Assembly: GCF_003314435.2 (NCBI RefSeq)
Contig: NZ_QNVY02000005.1
Span: 62,001 to 126,000, forward strand
From: Flavobacterium petrolei
GTDB lineage: Bacteria; Bacteroidota; Bacteroidia; Flavobacteriales; Flavobacteriaceae
DNA: 64,000 nucleotides
Reading direction: 5' to 3'
In this document: one piece after another, positions 46,201-54,845 of the stretch
Numbering within the stretch: position 1 is the first letter of the stretch
Layout: each line of letters begins with the position of its first letter
Program-made: the position numbers and the translations under genes
Notes under the pieces: generated by a model
The model's input: the letters and a program-made list of their open reading frames with translations, nothing else
Databases searched by the model: none
Told to the model about the DNA's origin: nothing

Positions 46201-46419
46201 AAAACCCTATTCGATGGAACTGCCGAAGATGCCACCAAAACCCTGTTTGACCTTATCCAAGGCGAGCTGAGTATTGTAGCTTGGGAGAATAAAGGTCAAG
46301 TTCAAAAAGATATTGAAAACAAGATTATTCGGTTTTTGAGTACTAAGTTGGAACGGTCAGAAGCTAAGGCAAAAGCAAGAGAGATGGTCGATGTTTTAAA
46401 GAAGAATAGAGATGTATAG
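43240..46419 (+). CDS. hsdR: Type I restriction endonuclease subunit HsdR
   Basis: 1059 residues, normal length. The N-terminal nuclease domain has RPDLVVFINGLPIGVIECKSP (D140, E154, K156). The translocase has Walker A HTQGSGKS (288-295), a DEAH box (VDEAHRSHYG) and the C-terminal helicase motifs ending ARVNRSRKGK. A helical C-terminus contacts the MTase. It translocates and cuts unmodified DNA. It is complete, so the system is probably active. The next gene overlaps by 8 bp. Confidence 0.97.
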   Translation: MSQSPEYIHSELPAIALFQEMGYHFYNGEQHQERNDITEVILKERLLIAIKRINPWINDNNLNKAYTLITSVNGASLMEINQKIWEHIRGGTYTVKQVIDGIEGFHSVHFIDYEIIDNNDFLVVNQMSFHNRVGRKSRPDLVVFINGLPIGVIECKSPVAPNAWDSAYSDLKEYQDLNQKLFHYNQICVGIWQMDGRYGAINSPQQFYSVFKTNKEDKDILAQAKTEQDKLLIALFKKERVLDIIRHFVLFELDEGVTIKKLPRYQQIRATNKTIERLQAGEGGVVWHTQGSGKSLTMAYVTRKLQAPEYGFDNPTVMIMTDRKDLDRQITTTLQNVGFKNVNQASSVIHLDKLLRNDYGGIITTTIQKFQETDKEATESADQTELEERGNLMIEKHLKDKTLVKITKELQKGKWVEIDRVEIELEELSKKENLYILVDEAHRSHYGFLASFMRTVLPNAKFIAFTGTPISKEDKSTLGEFYGGDYIDVYTIKESVADGATVELLYDEGICKLDVKKEELDKEFEKNFADASEEKKDKLKREALRKYQLSAERIEDISKHLIDHFKNKIHPDGHKAMLVCSGREAAIKYQQTLHRLKEEGYHNFSSKVVVSISSLKTDAIAKDYYETLEWNRNNPSNKKPIYVVPPEDIKDATDDFKLPFGNETETEKSGKKKFDNTAIMIVSDMLLTGWDAPIASCLYLDKPLKEHNLLQAIARVNRSRKGKSAGFIVDYNGITAYLIQALEIFSGDLRPDDILKNINEEFPKLEMNHTKLIDFFKPMKIDRNYDRDAYIDSAVRFIEPIDRRDDFKSLLKDFNKSINIVLPNTKALKYQGDFKLFNEIKLRARNAFPDDDELKISKDESKMLQAMIDEHLKSNGVHSLLAEPISIIDKDKFKEEIMNASPATKELKMRNNLKHVIKVGLDKNPDFYKPLAQRLDELLKQKEAQRIDEAQLLIAYTALQDEIIDEQKEGEQKGFVTERQRAVYNSMKTLFDGTAEDATKTLFDLIQGELSIVAWENKGQVQKDIENKIIRFLSTKLERSEAKAKAREMVDVLKKNRDV

Positions 46420-47104
46420 CGTGCAATATGGCAATCACACCATTGAGTATTCGATAGAAGTAAAAGAAGGTCTTAAATCGCATTATATCAGTGTAGAAAA
46501 AGGACGTGGTGTTATTCTTAAAGGGAAGTCTATCCCAGTCGAGCAAGCTGATAAATTGATACTTAAGAAAGCCAAATGGGTTCTGGACAAACTAGAGTTA
46601 GTAAGTGCCATTAGTGATGGTGAGATTGTAACTGGCTCCCGCATTCAATACCTTGGAAGAAAGTATTATGTTGAGCTTATTATCGAAAATGACAGTGCTA
46701 AAATCACTATTGATTTCACGGAATCTAAATTTAAAATTACACTACCTAACCAACTTAATACACAGGAGAATTTACAGCAAGCTTTTGAAAACTATTTCAG
46801 AATAAAAGCACAGGAAAAAATTGAACCTATCTTGAAAAAGAAGTCAAAATTGACTGGTTTGGAATACAACAACGTTAGGTTCATGAAGCTTGAAAAACGC
46901 TGGGGAAGTTGTACACCATCCAACACTATCATAATCAATATTAACGCTATTAAACTACCATTTTCGCTTATCGAATATTTAGTTATTCATGAGTTAGTAC
47001 ACACCAAAATAAAAAACCATTCCAAAGAATTTTGGGCTGAGCTGTCTAAGTACATTTCTAATTGGAAAGAATTAGATGAAAAGATGTACGGAATGAAGTT
47101 GTAA
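46412..47104 (+). CDS. M48/YgjP-like (DUF45) zinc metalloprotease
   Basis: 230 residues. The catalytic motif HELVH (193-197) is followed by the third-ligand region HSKEFWAEL, and KRWGSC precedes it, which is the DUF45/WLM pattern. Such proteins commonly end type I restriction operons; a role in turnover of HsdR is often suggested but not shown. It overlaps hsdR by 8 bp, so it is translationally coupled. Confidence 0.92.
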   Translation: MYSVQYGNHTIEYSIEVKEGLKSHYISVEKGRGVILKGKSIPVEQADKLILKKAKWVLDKLELVSAISDGEIVTGSRIQYLGRKYYVELIIENDSAKITIDFTESKFKITLPNQLNTQENLQQAFENYFRIKAQEKIEPILKKKSKLTGLEYNNVRFMKLEKRWGSCTPSNTIIININAIKLPFSLIEYLVIHELVHTKIKNHSKEFWAELSKYISNWKELDEKMYGMKL

Positions 47105-47260
47105 ATAAAGATGGTTGTTTATCAAATAACAAAGTATGAAAGTTCTAGACATTTATAATAAATTAGATAAAAATAATACCAACCACTTTTAAAATAATAC
47201 CGTAAAAATCTAAAAATAGTAGACAGACTTCTAGTTATTAAAAAACATTAAATAAAAAGT

Positions 47261-48364
47261 ATGGATTTCAATAAAAATATAATATTATCTATAAATAAAG
47301 TCAAAATTTATCCAGGAGAAGTTTTTGATTTTGTCCGAGTTTATATAATGGAAGGTTTTGGCGAAATTGAAGGAAAGTGTATAATAGTTTATAAAAGAAG
47401 AAAGGACAATATTTCGATTTCATTTAGTATTCAACAATACAGATATTTTACTGTTAATGGAGGTAAAATGGATATACCTAATTTTGATGGATTTGACTTT
47501 AAGAGTTTACCAATATTGACAAGTGAATATTTCAATAAAAGAAATCAATCTGGTTTAAATTTTGTTGATACATTCACCGTTGTAAAAGGTAATGTTGAAA
47601 TTGAAAAACATCATCCAAATTTAGATGTAAACCAACCAATTATTGGTATAGGTTTAGATTGGATGGAATCTTCAATAATAGAGAAAGCACAAATAAAAAA
47701 GCGACAAACCGACTATAAAGAAAATGAATATAAAGAAAAGTTAAAATTACAAAAACTGGAGGAAAAGAGAATTAAATTTTTAAGTAGAAAAATCGACAAT
47801 AAATCAGATGATGAATACGACCAGAGTACTCAAAGATGTAGTTTTAATTATAAAAAAGAAGATTTATATGGTGTTACATTTGCTTTAAAAAAAATAACAC
47901 AACCCGTTGTAAAAACAGCTGATTTTTATGAGGATGCAATGAATAGCAAGCTGACTTATGTTGGTTTTATGGGACCAACGATATCATTTTCAATAAGGAC
48001 TCTTTTTAGTTTTAATTTAATTTCTAGTAATATTATTAGGTTTCACGAATTTATGGAGCCAGAAAATTATATTGAATATGGAGATGACCTTATTTGCATT
48101 ATTCCAAAACAATTTAAAATAGTTGAAGTAGATGACTTAATTCAAAATGAAACAAAAAAAGTTATGTTTCCTTACTACTATTATAAAGATTTTGTAGAAA
48201 TGAAAAATAAATATTTGGAAACTAAAACATATAGTAAAACTGAGTTTAATGATTTCTTATCTACTTTTCATGGTGGTCCTCTAGAACCTCGTTATGTAGG
48301 AGCGGAAACATCAAAACAAATATTAATCGATATGCAGAACTCAATGCCACTTAAAAGAAAATAG
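47261..48364 (+). CDS. Unknown island protein (367 aa)
   Basis: No signal, no membrane helix. An N-terminal beta-rich part (~1-130), a charged coiled coil (~140-175, KENEYKEKLKLQKLEEK) and a C-terminal mixed domain (~185-367, MFPYYYYKDF; GGPLEPRYVGAE). No family recognised. It lies between the intact metalloprotease and a decayed copy of that gene's 3' end, so it looks like inserted cargo. Very AT-rich codon use. Confidence 0.7.
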   Translation: MDFNKNIILSINKVKIYPGEVFDFVRVYIMEGFGEIEGKCIIVYKRRKDNISISFSIQQYRYFTVNGGKMDIPNFDGFDFKSLPILTSEYFNKRNQSGLNFVDTFTVVKGNVEIEKHHPNLDVNQPIIGIGLDWMESSIIEKAQIKKRQTDYKENEYKEKLKLQKLEEKRIKFLSRKIDNKSDDEYDQSTQRCSFNYKKEDLYGVTFALKKITQPVVKTADFYEDAMNSKLTYVGFMGPTISFSIRTLFSFNLISSNIIRFHEFMEPENYIEYGDDLICIIPKQFKIVEVDDLIQNETKKVMFPYYYYKDFVEMKNKYLETKTYSKTEFNDFLSTFHGGPLEPRYVGAETSKQILIDMQNSMPLKRK

Positions 48365-48524
48365 CTAAAAAACATTTAATTTTAAATATTGCTGAAGTCC
48401 ATTTCCAAGGTGAAGTACGAAGTAATAAAAATAAATGGTTACAAATTTTAACAAAAAACAAAACTAATATTTATAATTATTTTTCATACAATCATACAGA
48501 AATAAAATTGGATATAGAGCTATT

Positions 48525-48815
48525 ATGCTAATTGCTTACCCTATTGGGTTAACTGGAATTGTAAATAGAAAAGCTTTAAATAGAAATTCAACTCAACGTC
48601 TAAACGGACATACATTGTATAACGAAATTTTCATTTACTTAATCCACCATAATCCTTGCGGTCATCTAATTGATATTCTGCTTAATTATGTAATTATTCA
48701 TCAAGTGGTATCTACCAAAGTAAAAAATCACTGCAAAGAATTTTGGGCTGAATTATCCAAACACAACCCACACTGGAAAGAGTTCGATGAAAAGATGTAT
48801 GGGATGAAGTTGTAA
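48525..48815 (+). pseudogene. Degenerate copy of the 3' end of the metalloprotease gene
   Basis: The last ~40 residues (TKVKNHCKEFWAELSK; EFDEKMYGMKL) are nearly identical to the end of the DUF45 gene 1.7 kb upstream. The catalytic HELVH has become HQVVS. The 5' half of this ORF has no similarity I can see. The DNA after both stops also matches (GTTGTAAATAAA). Confidence 0.8.
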
Positions 48816-48857
48816 ATAAAACTAATTAAACATCAATTGCAAACTAATTAAAAGACT

Positions 48858-49658
48858 ATGAAAATTACTAAAGACACTCCTGTTCATCAAAGGAGACAAA
48901 TATATGTTGGGTCACAGGTCGAAGTTGACATAATGAATACTCGGGAATTTCACTTTTCTAAAATTTTATTAGATACAATAACTTATACTGGTCTTTTTAA
49001 AATGCTTACCAATCCAAAAAAAGCTTCTTACAATTATATAGTTAAAAAGCCTCAATCTTGTTTAATTGACGATGCTGTCAACGAATTTACTTTTCCCCCA
49101 TACCATCCTGTAAGTAATACTATTTATTCATGTTCAGATTCTGACCCTAATTTATATATCCCATTAGCAGAATTTCATGAATATGTATTCCAATCTAAAC
49201 TTTCTTCATTTAAAGAATTGTGTTCAACTTTAGGAGCGAAAAATTGTATTATTACATATGCTGAAGAAGATGGTATCGACATCACGGCCAAAGTAAAAGC
49301 AGAAAACATACCAACTGAAGCTGGTGTGATAGATGGTGATATTAATGGTAGTAGTAGCACAAAAAAAGATGCCATATTAAAATTTAATTGTTCCTTCGCA
49401 AAACCAAAAGCACCAATTAAAGAATATAAAAGTAATTGGATGAAAAGTGAGTCTTCATGGATAACTCTTCAAAAAATCAGATTAGAAGGAGGTTGTAAAA
49501 AAGATAAAGCTGAAGTGAGTTATACAGATGACATGAATATCAATGTTGATTTAGCTTTAAAGTTAGAAAAGATGGGTGTGGGAATTGGAGGAACATTTAA
49601 AAAAATCAAAACAAGAAAGCTTACTTATGAAATTGAATTTTGGCCTATTGAGGACTAA
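48858..49658 (+). CDS. Unknown island protein (266 aa)
   Basis: No signal or transmembrane segment. A C-terminal beta-rich domain (~120-266) contains ITYAEEDGIDITAK, SWITLQKIRLEGGC and ends in LTYEIEFWPIED; LEKMGVGIGGTF forms a Gly-rich turn. No family recognised. The position behind a restriction operon and a pseudogene scar suggests a cargo gene, possibly defence-related; I cannot assign an activity. Confidence 0.65.
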   Translation: MKITKDTPVHQRRQIYVGSQVEVDIMNTREFHFSKILLDTITYTGLFKMLTNPKKASYNYIVKKPQSCLIDDAVNEFTFPPYHPVSNTIYSCSDSDPNLYIPLAEFHEYVFQSKLSSFKELCSTLGAKNCIITYAEEDGIDITAKVKAENIPTEAGVIDGDINGSSSTKKDAILKFNCSFAKPKAPIKEYKSNWMKSESSWITLQKIRLEGGCKKDKAEVSYTDDMNINVDLALKLEKMGVGIGGTFKKIKTRKLTYEIEFWPIED

Positions 49659-49731
49659 TGCCATTTTTTTTTTCTGTAAACTATGAATAATCAATACATT
49701 TTTGCTCAAATATTTAATACTAAAAAAACAT

Positions 49732-50835
49732 ATGAAAAACATACTAATCCTAATCTTAGCTTTTTATTCATTACAGAATTGTTATTCGCAAAATATTGAT
49801 TACTCTTCTTTTTATAGAAATAGAATGGAAATATTAGAATTTATTGGTTTAAAACAAAATGTCAAAAGTGTTAAAGGTTTCATGTATTTACCAATTGAAA
49901 AATTTGGTGAAGTTGAAAATGGAAAGTTAATCTATAATTGCTACAAAAAATTTAACACAAAAGAGCAAATATTAGAATACAAAACATACACTTACAATAA
50001 TTTATCAAATGGAAAAATCCATGAAACATACTTATATAATGAAATAGGCAACAAAATTGAGAAGAATAATTATTATACTAACCTTGAATCACAGGGAGAA
50101 TTATTATCTAGAGAAAGATATAAATATGATGAAAGTAACAATTTAAATGATGACAGCCATTATAACTCTGATGGAAGTTTGTCCTCAAAAACAACTTATA
50201 CATATAATGAGAACCAAAAAGAAATAGAAAAAAAAATTATATCTAACTGGAGTAATAAACAAGAATTTAACATAATTACCAAAAAATACGATATTAATAA
50301 TAATATTGTAGAAATAAATTCAGATAGTCCATATTACTATGGTAAAACGAAAGAAATTTTCACCTTAGATGAAAGAAACAATATCTTAATAGAAAAATGC
50401 TTGTCATCAACTGACGGAAATTTATTATACTACAAAACTTACAAGTATGATATCCAGAATAATAAAATTGAATATAATTCTTTCAATGAAAAAGGCTTAT
50501 TTAATTATAAAATAACATACAAATATGATGAAAGAAATAATGTAACAGAAGAAAACAAATATAAAACTGATGGAATATTATTAAATACAGAAACTTGTAT
50601 CTATGATGAAAACAATAAAAAAATAGAGGAAAGCATAAATGGTAAGAGAGCAACTTATGTATATGACACAACTGGTATTTTGATTGAATCTAACTATTAT
50701 ACTTCCGCTGGTAATTTAAAATCAAGGAATTTTTCAAAGTTTGAATATGATATAAAGGGTAATTGGATAAAAAGAATAGATTTTAAAGATGAAAAAGCAA
50801 TTATGAAATACGAAAGAGTAATCGAATATTTTTAG
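49732..50835 (+). CDS. Secreted YD-like repeat protein
   Basis: 367 residues from ATG 49732, which gives an SPI signal (KNILILILAFYSLQNCYSQ); an upstream ATG at 49702 spoils it. The rest is a run of RHS/YD-like repeats with the phrase YxYDExNN (YKYDESNNLNDDSHYNSDG; YKYDERNNVTEENKYKTDG; CIYDENNKKIEES). It lacks an RHS core or toxin tip, so it is a short secreted repeat protein rather than a full Rhs. Function unknown. Confidence 0.75.
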   Translation: MKNILILILAFYSLQNCYSQNIDYSSFYRNRMEILEFIGLKQNVKSVKGFMYLPIEKFGEVENGKLIYNCYKKFNTKEQILEYKTYTYNNLSNGKIHETYLYNEIGNKIEKNNYYTNLESQGELLSRERYKYDESNNLNDDSHYNSDGSLSSKTTYTYNENQKEIEKKIISNWSNKQEFNIITKKYDINNNIVEINSDSPYYYGKTKEIFTLDERNNILIEKCLSSTDGNLLYYKTYKYDIQNNKIEYNSFNEKGLFNYKITYKYDERNNVTEENKYKTDGILLNTETCIYDENNKKIEESINGKRATYVYDTTGILIESNYYTSAGNLKSRNFSKFEYDIKGNWIKRIDFKDEKAIMKYERVIEYF

Positions 50836-50860
50836 TGAAATTATTCGATAAAGTGTAAAT

Positions 50861-51259
50861 TTAAAAATTGTAATTCTCAGCTTGATTGTCCCAATCAAAT
50901 GTTATTACACCCGACACAATTATCTCCTCAATATTTTTACCTTTTAGATTATCAGCCAACCAAGTTAAAATTACTGAGCTACCATCAAATTGATTTTCTC
51001 TATCATTAATTGGATTAGCTGAAAGCCATACCGAAAAAACCACTGGATTCAAAATATCTTTTGAAAGGTACATATTAGATTTTTTAATAAAAGATTTCCT
51101 AGTACCCCAGTTTTGTGGATAACTAATATTATTAATAATTTCTATATTCATCTCTTCTGTCGGTTCGCCTGTTATCAAACCACTGTAAGTTTTACACATG
51201 TGAAATGCTTCCAGTGTTACTATTTTTCCAGCTGCTAATTTTATTTTAATATTTTCCAT
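50861..51259 (-). CDS. Small unknown protein (132 aa)
   Basis: Cytoplasmic, acidic, mixed alpha/beta. Begins MENIKIKLAAGKIVTLEAFHM and ends VSGVITFDWDNQAENYNF. The composition and isolated position next to a secreted repeat protein are reminiscent of immunity proteins, but I do not recognise a family. Convergent with the YD-like gene. Confidence 0.6.
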   Translation of the reverse strand: MENIKIKLAAGKIVTLEAFHMCKTYSGLITGEPTEEMNIEIINNISYPQNWGTRKSFIKKSNMYLSKDILNPVVFSVWLSANPINDRENQFDGSSVILTWLADNLKGKNIEEIIVSGVITFDWDNQAENYNF

Positions 51260-51430
51260 AACAATACCCTTTCCCTATAAATATTATAAAGTTTTAAATT
51301 AGATTCATTAATTGCAACTCTTTATTACCTCAAAAATTTAGCCCTCAAAAAATAATTTGTATTTTTTTAGTGTGGGTATAAAAAGCACACTCTCAACTCA
51401 ATAAACAGTTTAAAAATTTCAATACATTTT

Positions 51431-51462
51431 GTATGCAAATAGAGTATACTTTATTTGCATAC
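51431..51462. repeat. 32-bp dyad-symmetric site
   Basis: GTATGCAAATA (51431-51441) and TATTTGCATAC (51452-51462) are perfect inverted arms around an AGTATACT palindrome; only one base pair of the whole dyad mismatches. Candidate operator or recombination (res-like) site for the nearby resolvase. Confidence 0.65.
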
Positions 51463-51537
51463 ATCGAACTAATTATATATCTTTGATTTGCCCCAAAAAG
51501 GGAATGAAACAAGTACTTTGAAATATTGGGATTACCA

Positions 51538-51568
51538 CAAAAAAAAAGCGGTGTTACTAGCACCGCTT
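51538..51568 (-). terminator. Strong minus-strand terminator without an obvious minus-strand gene
   Basis: On the minus strand AAGCGGTG-loop-CACCGCTT runs into nine T. The perfect 8-bp GC-rich stem and T-run make it a canonical rho-independent terminator. Confidence 0.75.
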
Positions 51569-51609
51569 AATACCAGCATCTGATTCAGATGAATCAAACA
51601 CATATAGCT

Positions 51610-51939
51610 ATGGCAAATTTAAATAAAAATTTTGAACTATTAGTACAAAGAGAATTCAGCACAAAAGAAACACTTCAAGTATTACAACAGAATAAACAAA
51701 TTTATTGGAGTTGGGGAGTGGAAAAGTTGGTTAACTATTATGATAAGGGTTTAATTCTTATCGTAAATGCACATCACCACAAAGGGCTGTTATTTATAAG
51801 ATTAAGCTGGGATGATACTTATTCTTATTATCTTTTAAATGATGATAACAGCATAAAGAAAGAAGTTCACAATGTTTATTTTGATGAACTTCAAAAAAGA
51901 GTCGATAAGGATATTGAATTTATAAACGAATATAAATAA
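51610..51939 (+). CDS. Mobile-element-type small protein (109 aa)
   Basis: Start uncertain: ATG 51610 (MANLNKNFELL) or ATG 51589, which adds seven residues. The core (YWSWGVEKLVNYY; ILIVNAHHHKGLLFIRLSWDDTYSYYLL) resembles small proteins I have seen in Bacteroidota mobile elements; the exact family is not recalled. No signal peptide. It is followed 75 bp later by the resolvase gene. Confidence 0.6.
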   Translation: MANLNKNFELLVQREFSTKETLQVLQQNKQIYWSWGVEKLVNYYDKGLILIVNAHHHKGLLFIRLSWDDTYSYYLLNDDNSIKKEVHNVYFDELQKRVDKDIEFINEYK

Positions 51940-52013
51940 CAAAGTAGTTTGAATTGAATGCTGGTTGATGGTGGTTGTCTTAATATCATTATTCAATCAA
52001 ATTATTACACATT

Positions 52014-52628
52014 ATGAAAAAAGCCAAATATATAAGGGTTTCAAGTTCAAGCCAGAACACCATACGCCAATACCATAAACAAACACCAGATGAATTAGTA
52101 TATGTTGATGTTATAAGCGGTGCAGTTCCATTTAATGAAAGACCAGCAGCACAAGAACTAATTAAAGCAATTGAAGCGGGTTCAGTGGATTATTTAACGG
52201 TTGAAAGCATTGACCGCATCGGGCGTGATGCCTTTAATATCCAGTCCACAATTCAATATTTAAATAGTAAAGGTGTTAATTTGAAAGTTAATAATTTAGG
52301 TGTTGAATCTTTAGTTAATGGTAAGGTATCAATGACATTTAAAATGATATCAGATATACTTGCAAATCTATCCCAGATGACCAGGGAAAATATACGTGAA
52401 GCACAAGCCCAAGGGGTACATTTAGCTGTTCTGGCTGGTAAATTTAAAGGGCGTATGAAAGGCAGTACAATCCCAGATGATGTGATATTATCAACCTATA
52501 AAAACGTAGTTAAAGAATTAAAGCTTGGTGGTAATTCATTACGCAAAGTAGCTGCGATATGTGGTGTATCTTTAGCAACTGTTCAGAAAGTTAAAAGGAT
52601 ATTAGATAATCCAACTGAAAAAAAATAA
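52014..52628 (+). CDS. Small serine recombinase (resolvase/invertase family)
   Basis: 204 residues, the normal length for resolvases. The catalytic motif is YIRVSSSSQNT (Ser 10-13 region), then YLTVESIDRIGRDAFNIQ and a C-terminal HTH (SLRKVAAICGVSLATVQKVK). It can resolve co-integrates or invert a segment through res-type sites; the dyad at 51.4 kb is the nearest candidate. Distinct from the large integrase at 34-36 kb, so the island contains two serine recombinases. Confidence 0.92.
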   Translation: MKKAKYIRVSSSSQNTIRQYHKQTPDELVYVDVISGAVPFNERPAAQELIKAIEAGSVDYLTVESIDRIGRDAFNIQSTIQYLNSKGVNLKVNNLGVESLVNGKVSMTFKMISDILANLSQMTRENIREAQAQGVHLAVLAGKFKGRMKGSTIPDDVILSTYKNVVKELKLGGNSLRKVAAICGVSLATVQKVKRILDNPTEKK

Positions 52629-52663
52629 GATTATCTAACTAGCGATTATAAGTCTTAATAAGT

Positions 52664-52697
52664 GGACAAAAAAGAAAGGGTATCGCTTAGATACCCT
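52664..52697. terminator. Terminator between resolvase and 96-aa gene
   Basis: GGGTATC (52678-52684) pairs with GATACCC (52690-52696) around a 5-base loop, with a T-run on the minus strand. Confidence 0.75.
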
Positions 52698-52723
52698 CAT
52701 TAGTTTCACCGTTCAATTTTATA

Positions 52724-53014
52724 TTATTTAATTAATTCAATCATATTTGTAACCATATCTTGAAGACAATCTTCACGTTCATCATAAAAAGTATCAGCAT
52801 TAGTTGCAACACCATTTTGAATATAGATATAAGTAAAACATCTATACTTATCAATTAGTAATTCACTAGTTATATTGTGTTTTACTTTAAACCATTTAAT
52901 AACTTCTTTATAAGTATCAGCATTATCAAAACCGTTTTCTTTTAATAAATTAATTACTGATGTATCAACTTTAACTTTGTTGATATTTAATTCTGGATTC
53001 TTAATTGTGTTCAT
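52724..53014 (-). CDS. Small unknown protein (96 aa)
   Basis: Soluble, helical, acidic, starting MNTIKNPELNINKVKVDTS. It contains ADTYKEVIKWFKVKHNI and ends in MVTNMIELIK. No family recognised; it resembles accessory proteins of Bacteroidota mobile elements only in size and position. Convergent with the resolvase and provided with its own terminator. Confidence 0.6.
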   Translation of the reverse strand: MNTIKNPELNINKVKVDTSVINLLKENGFDNADTYKEVIKWFKVKHNITSELLIDKYRCFTYIYIQNGVATNADTFYDEREDCLQDMVTNMIELIK

Positions 53015-53055
53015 AATGGATAATTTTATAGTTAGTTAGTGAAGATGTATTAAAA

Positions 53056-54813
53056 TCAGTATATTATTGTTGCATGAGTAATTTTACCAGCACCGTTACA
53101 AATATAACATCGATGCAGATTATTGTTACCCAATCCTGTACCTCTGCAATCTTGGCACATATCAGTAAACTGCATTTTATTGGGATGGTTGTATCTGTAA
53201 ATTGCTTTTTCTTTAGAATTGGGATAAGGAGATTTAAAATTGGCATCCCTCATTCCGTCAGTTCCTAACGCTCTTAAAAGAGTTATTTCTCCTAAATAAT
53301 TTAAGAAAAACATATACTTTGCTTTATCATTTGGATAATATTCGTAAAGATATTGCTGCATTAATCTTCCTTTTTCGTCAAAAATTTCATCTTTAATTCT
53401 TTTTTTTGTAGAAGAATAATAATATACGGAATAACCCGAAATTTGCCCATTTGAATTCAAATACTCATTTACGCTTACTTTAGAGTTATTACAAATTTCT
53501 TTTGCAATGTCATTTTTATCTATCGCAAACATTTTATATTCTTCGTAGGATGGCGTTTCAGAAGATTTGATAATTTTATCTTCACAATTCGAAGCATTTG
53601 AATTAAAAATATTTCTGCTACTCGATTTTTCATGTGTTTTGTTTATTATTGCATCATTTAAGTAATTGTTACTAGAGTCAAATTCCCAAATACCTAATTT
53701 GGTTTTTGTTGGGGTAACAGCTAAATTATTATTTTTAATTTTTTCAAGTTCAAAACTTGCGACATAAACAAAGTTTTTTTGTCCATTAATAATTAATTTA
53801 TTTTCAGTTAAAAAATAAATATCTAGCCCTCTTTCATTATCTAAATCATAAGAGGTCAAAAAAGAATTTGTTTCATAATCAATTACAATAGAATTTCCAT
53901 ACATATTATTTCCTACCACATACTTTCCATTAGGACTTATCGCAACATCACTTATTAAATAATCACTAAATTTTGTTTTATCTCTATTGAAAGTTAATTT
54001 TTTTACTAACTTACCAGTCAGATAATTTATAACAGCTATTTCATCACTATAACATGGACAAATGACTTCAGACTTGTTGGGATGTACTGCTATTTTAATT
54101 GTATTTGAAGTACATTGAGGGAAATTAATTGCATTAATCACTTTATTTGTAGAAATGGAATAAGTAATTAATTTAAGCGATTGTTTACTACCAAATGCAA
54201 TAAGAAATAAATTAGGGTCTGAACAAAATGAAATATCCTTAACCTCATATTCCCCAAAACCAGCATCATCCTTAAACAACAAATCAAAATCAAAATAACT
54301 TTCACATTTATTCAGTTTAATATCAACTATAAAATTTCCACCTTGATAACAAATAGCAATTTTATTTTTATGCAATACTGACATCTCATAATATCCATCT
54401 GGTGGATTACCATTTTTGTCTACTATAGAAATTGTTCTTTCCTTTAGATAAGATTTAGAGTTATATAAATCAATTCGCCTTTTACCACTTTTACCATCGG
54501 CATCAATCGCAAATATTTGATTTCTATCTTCTGAAAAAAAGACTAATGGAGAGGTTGTATAATTTTCGGATTTATAAATTCCAGAACCAAATTTCTTAAT
54601 CATCGAATTATCGGATACTGTATACAGTTTTATTCCAATATTTTCGTCTGTTTCATTTCTATTTGCTTCTATGTAATTTTCTCCATCTGTTGTAAATGAA
54701 AAATTATTTAAACTATTGTTTAATTTAATTTTCGTGAAGTTTGCACTTTTTTGCGCTTGAATTGTTGAGATAAACAAACATAGCAGTAAAACTATATAAA
54801 ATTGTTTTTTCAT
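53056..54813 (-). CDS. Secreted WD40-like protein with C-terminal DnaJ-type Cys motif
   Basis: 585 residues with an SPI signal (FISTIQAQ). Residues ~25-360 form a beta-propeller-like region (YLISDVAISPNGKYVVGNNMYG). A variable region with a YD-like phrase (KRIKDEIFDEKGRLMQQYLYEYY) follows. The C-terminus has two CxxCxGxG motifs, CQDCRGTG and CYICNGAG (~554-577), as in the DnaJ zinc centre. This combination is unusual for a secreted protein. First in the series of minus-strand secreted genes of the island. Confidence 0.7.
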   Translation of the reverse strand: MKKQFYIVLLLCLFISTIQAQKSANFTKIKLNNSLNNFSFTTDGENYIEANRNETDENIGIKLYTVSDNSMIKKFGSGIYKSENYTTSPLVFFSEDRNQIFAIDADGKSGKRRIDLYNSKSYLKERTISIVDKNGNPPDGYYEMSVLHKNKIAICYQGGNFIVDIKLNKCESYFDFDLLFKDDAGFGEYEVKDISFCSDPNLFLIAFGSKQSLKLITYSISTNKVINAINFPQCTSNTIKIAVHPNKSEVICPCYSDEIAVINYLTGKLVKKLTFNRDKTKFSDYLISDVAISPNGKYVVGNNMYGNSIVIDYETNSFLTSYDLDNERGLDIYFLTENKLIINGQKNFVYVASFELEKIKNNNLAVTPTKTKLGIWEFDSSNNYLNDAIINKTHEKSSSRNIFNSNASNCEDKIIKSSETPSYEEYKMFAIDKNDIAKEICNNSKVSVNEYLNSNGQISGYSVYYYSSTKKRIKDEIFDEKGRLMQQYLYEYYPNDKAKYMFFLNYLGEITLLRALGTDGMRDANFKSPYPNSKEKAIYRYNHPNKMQFTDMCQDCRGTGLGNNNLHRCYICNGAGKITHATIIY

Positions 54814-54845
54814 AAAGATTGTTTAACAATTGACACTGTCTAAAA

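Larger units (their letters stand above)
51260..51588. promoter_or_regulatory. Structured 329-bp gap before the resolvase pair
   Basis: No gene. It holds AGTGTG/CACACT (51369-51391), a 32-bp near-perfect dyad (51431-51462), a minus-strand terminator (51538-51568) and CATCTGATTCAGATG (51577-51591). Confidence 0.5.

Noticed and set aside
49732..50835. Rhs/polymorphic toxin
   Set aside because: YD-like repeats only; no RHS core domain, no PxxxxDPxGL motif and no toxin tip.
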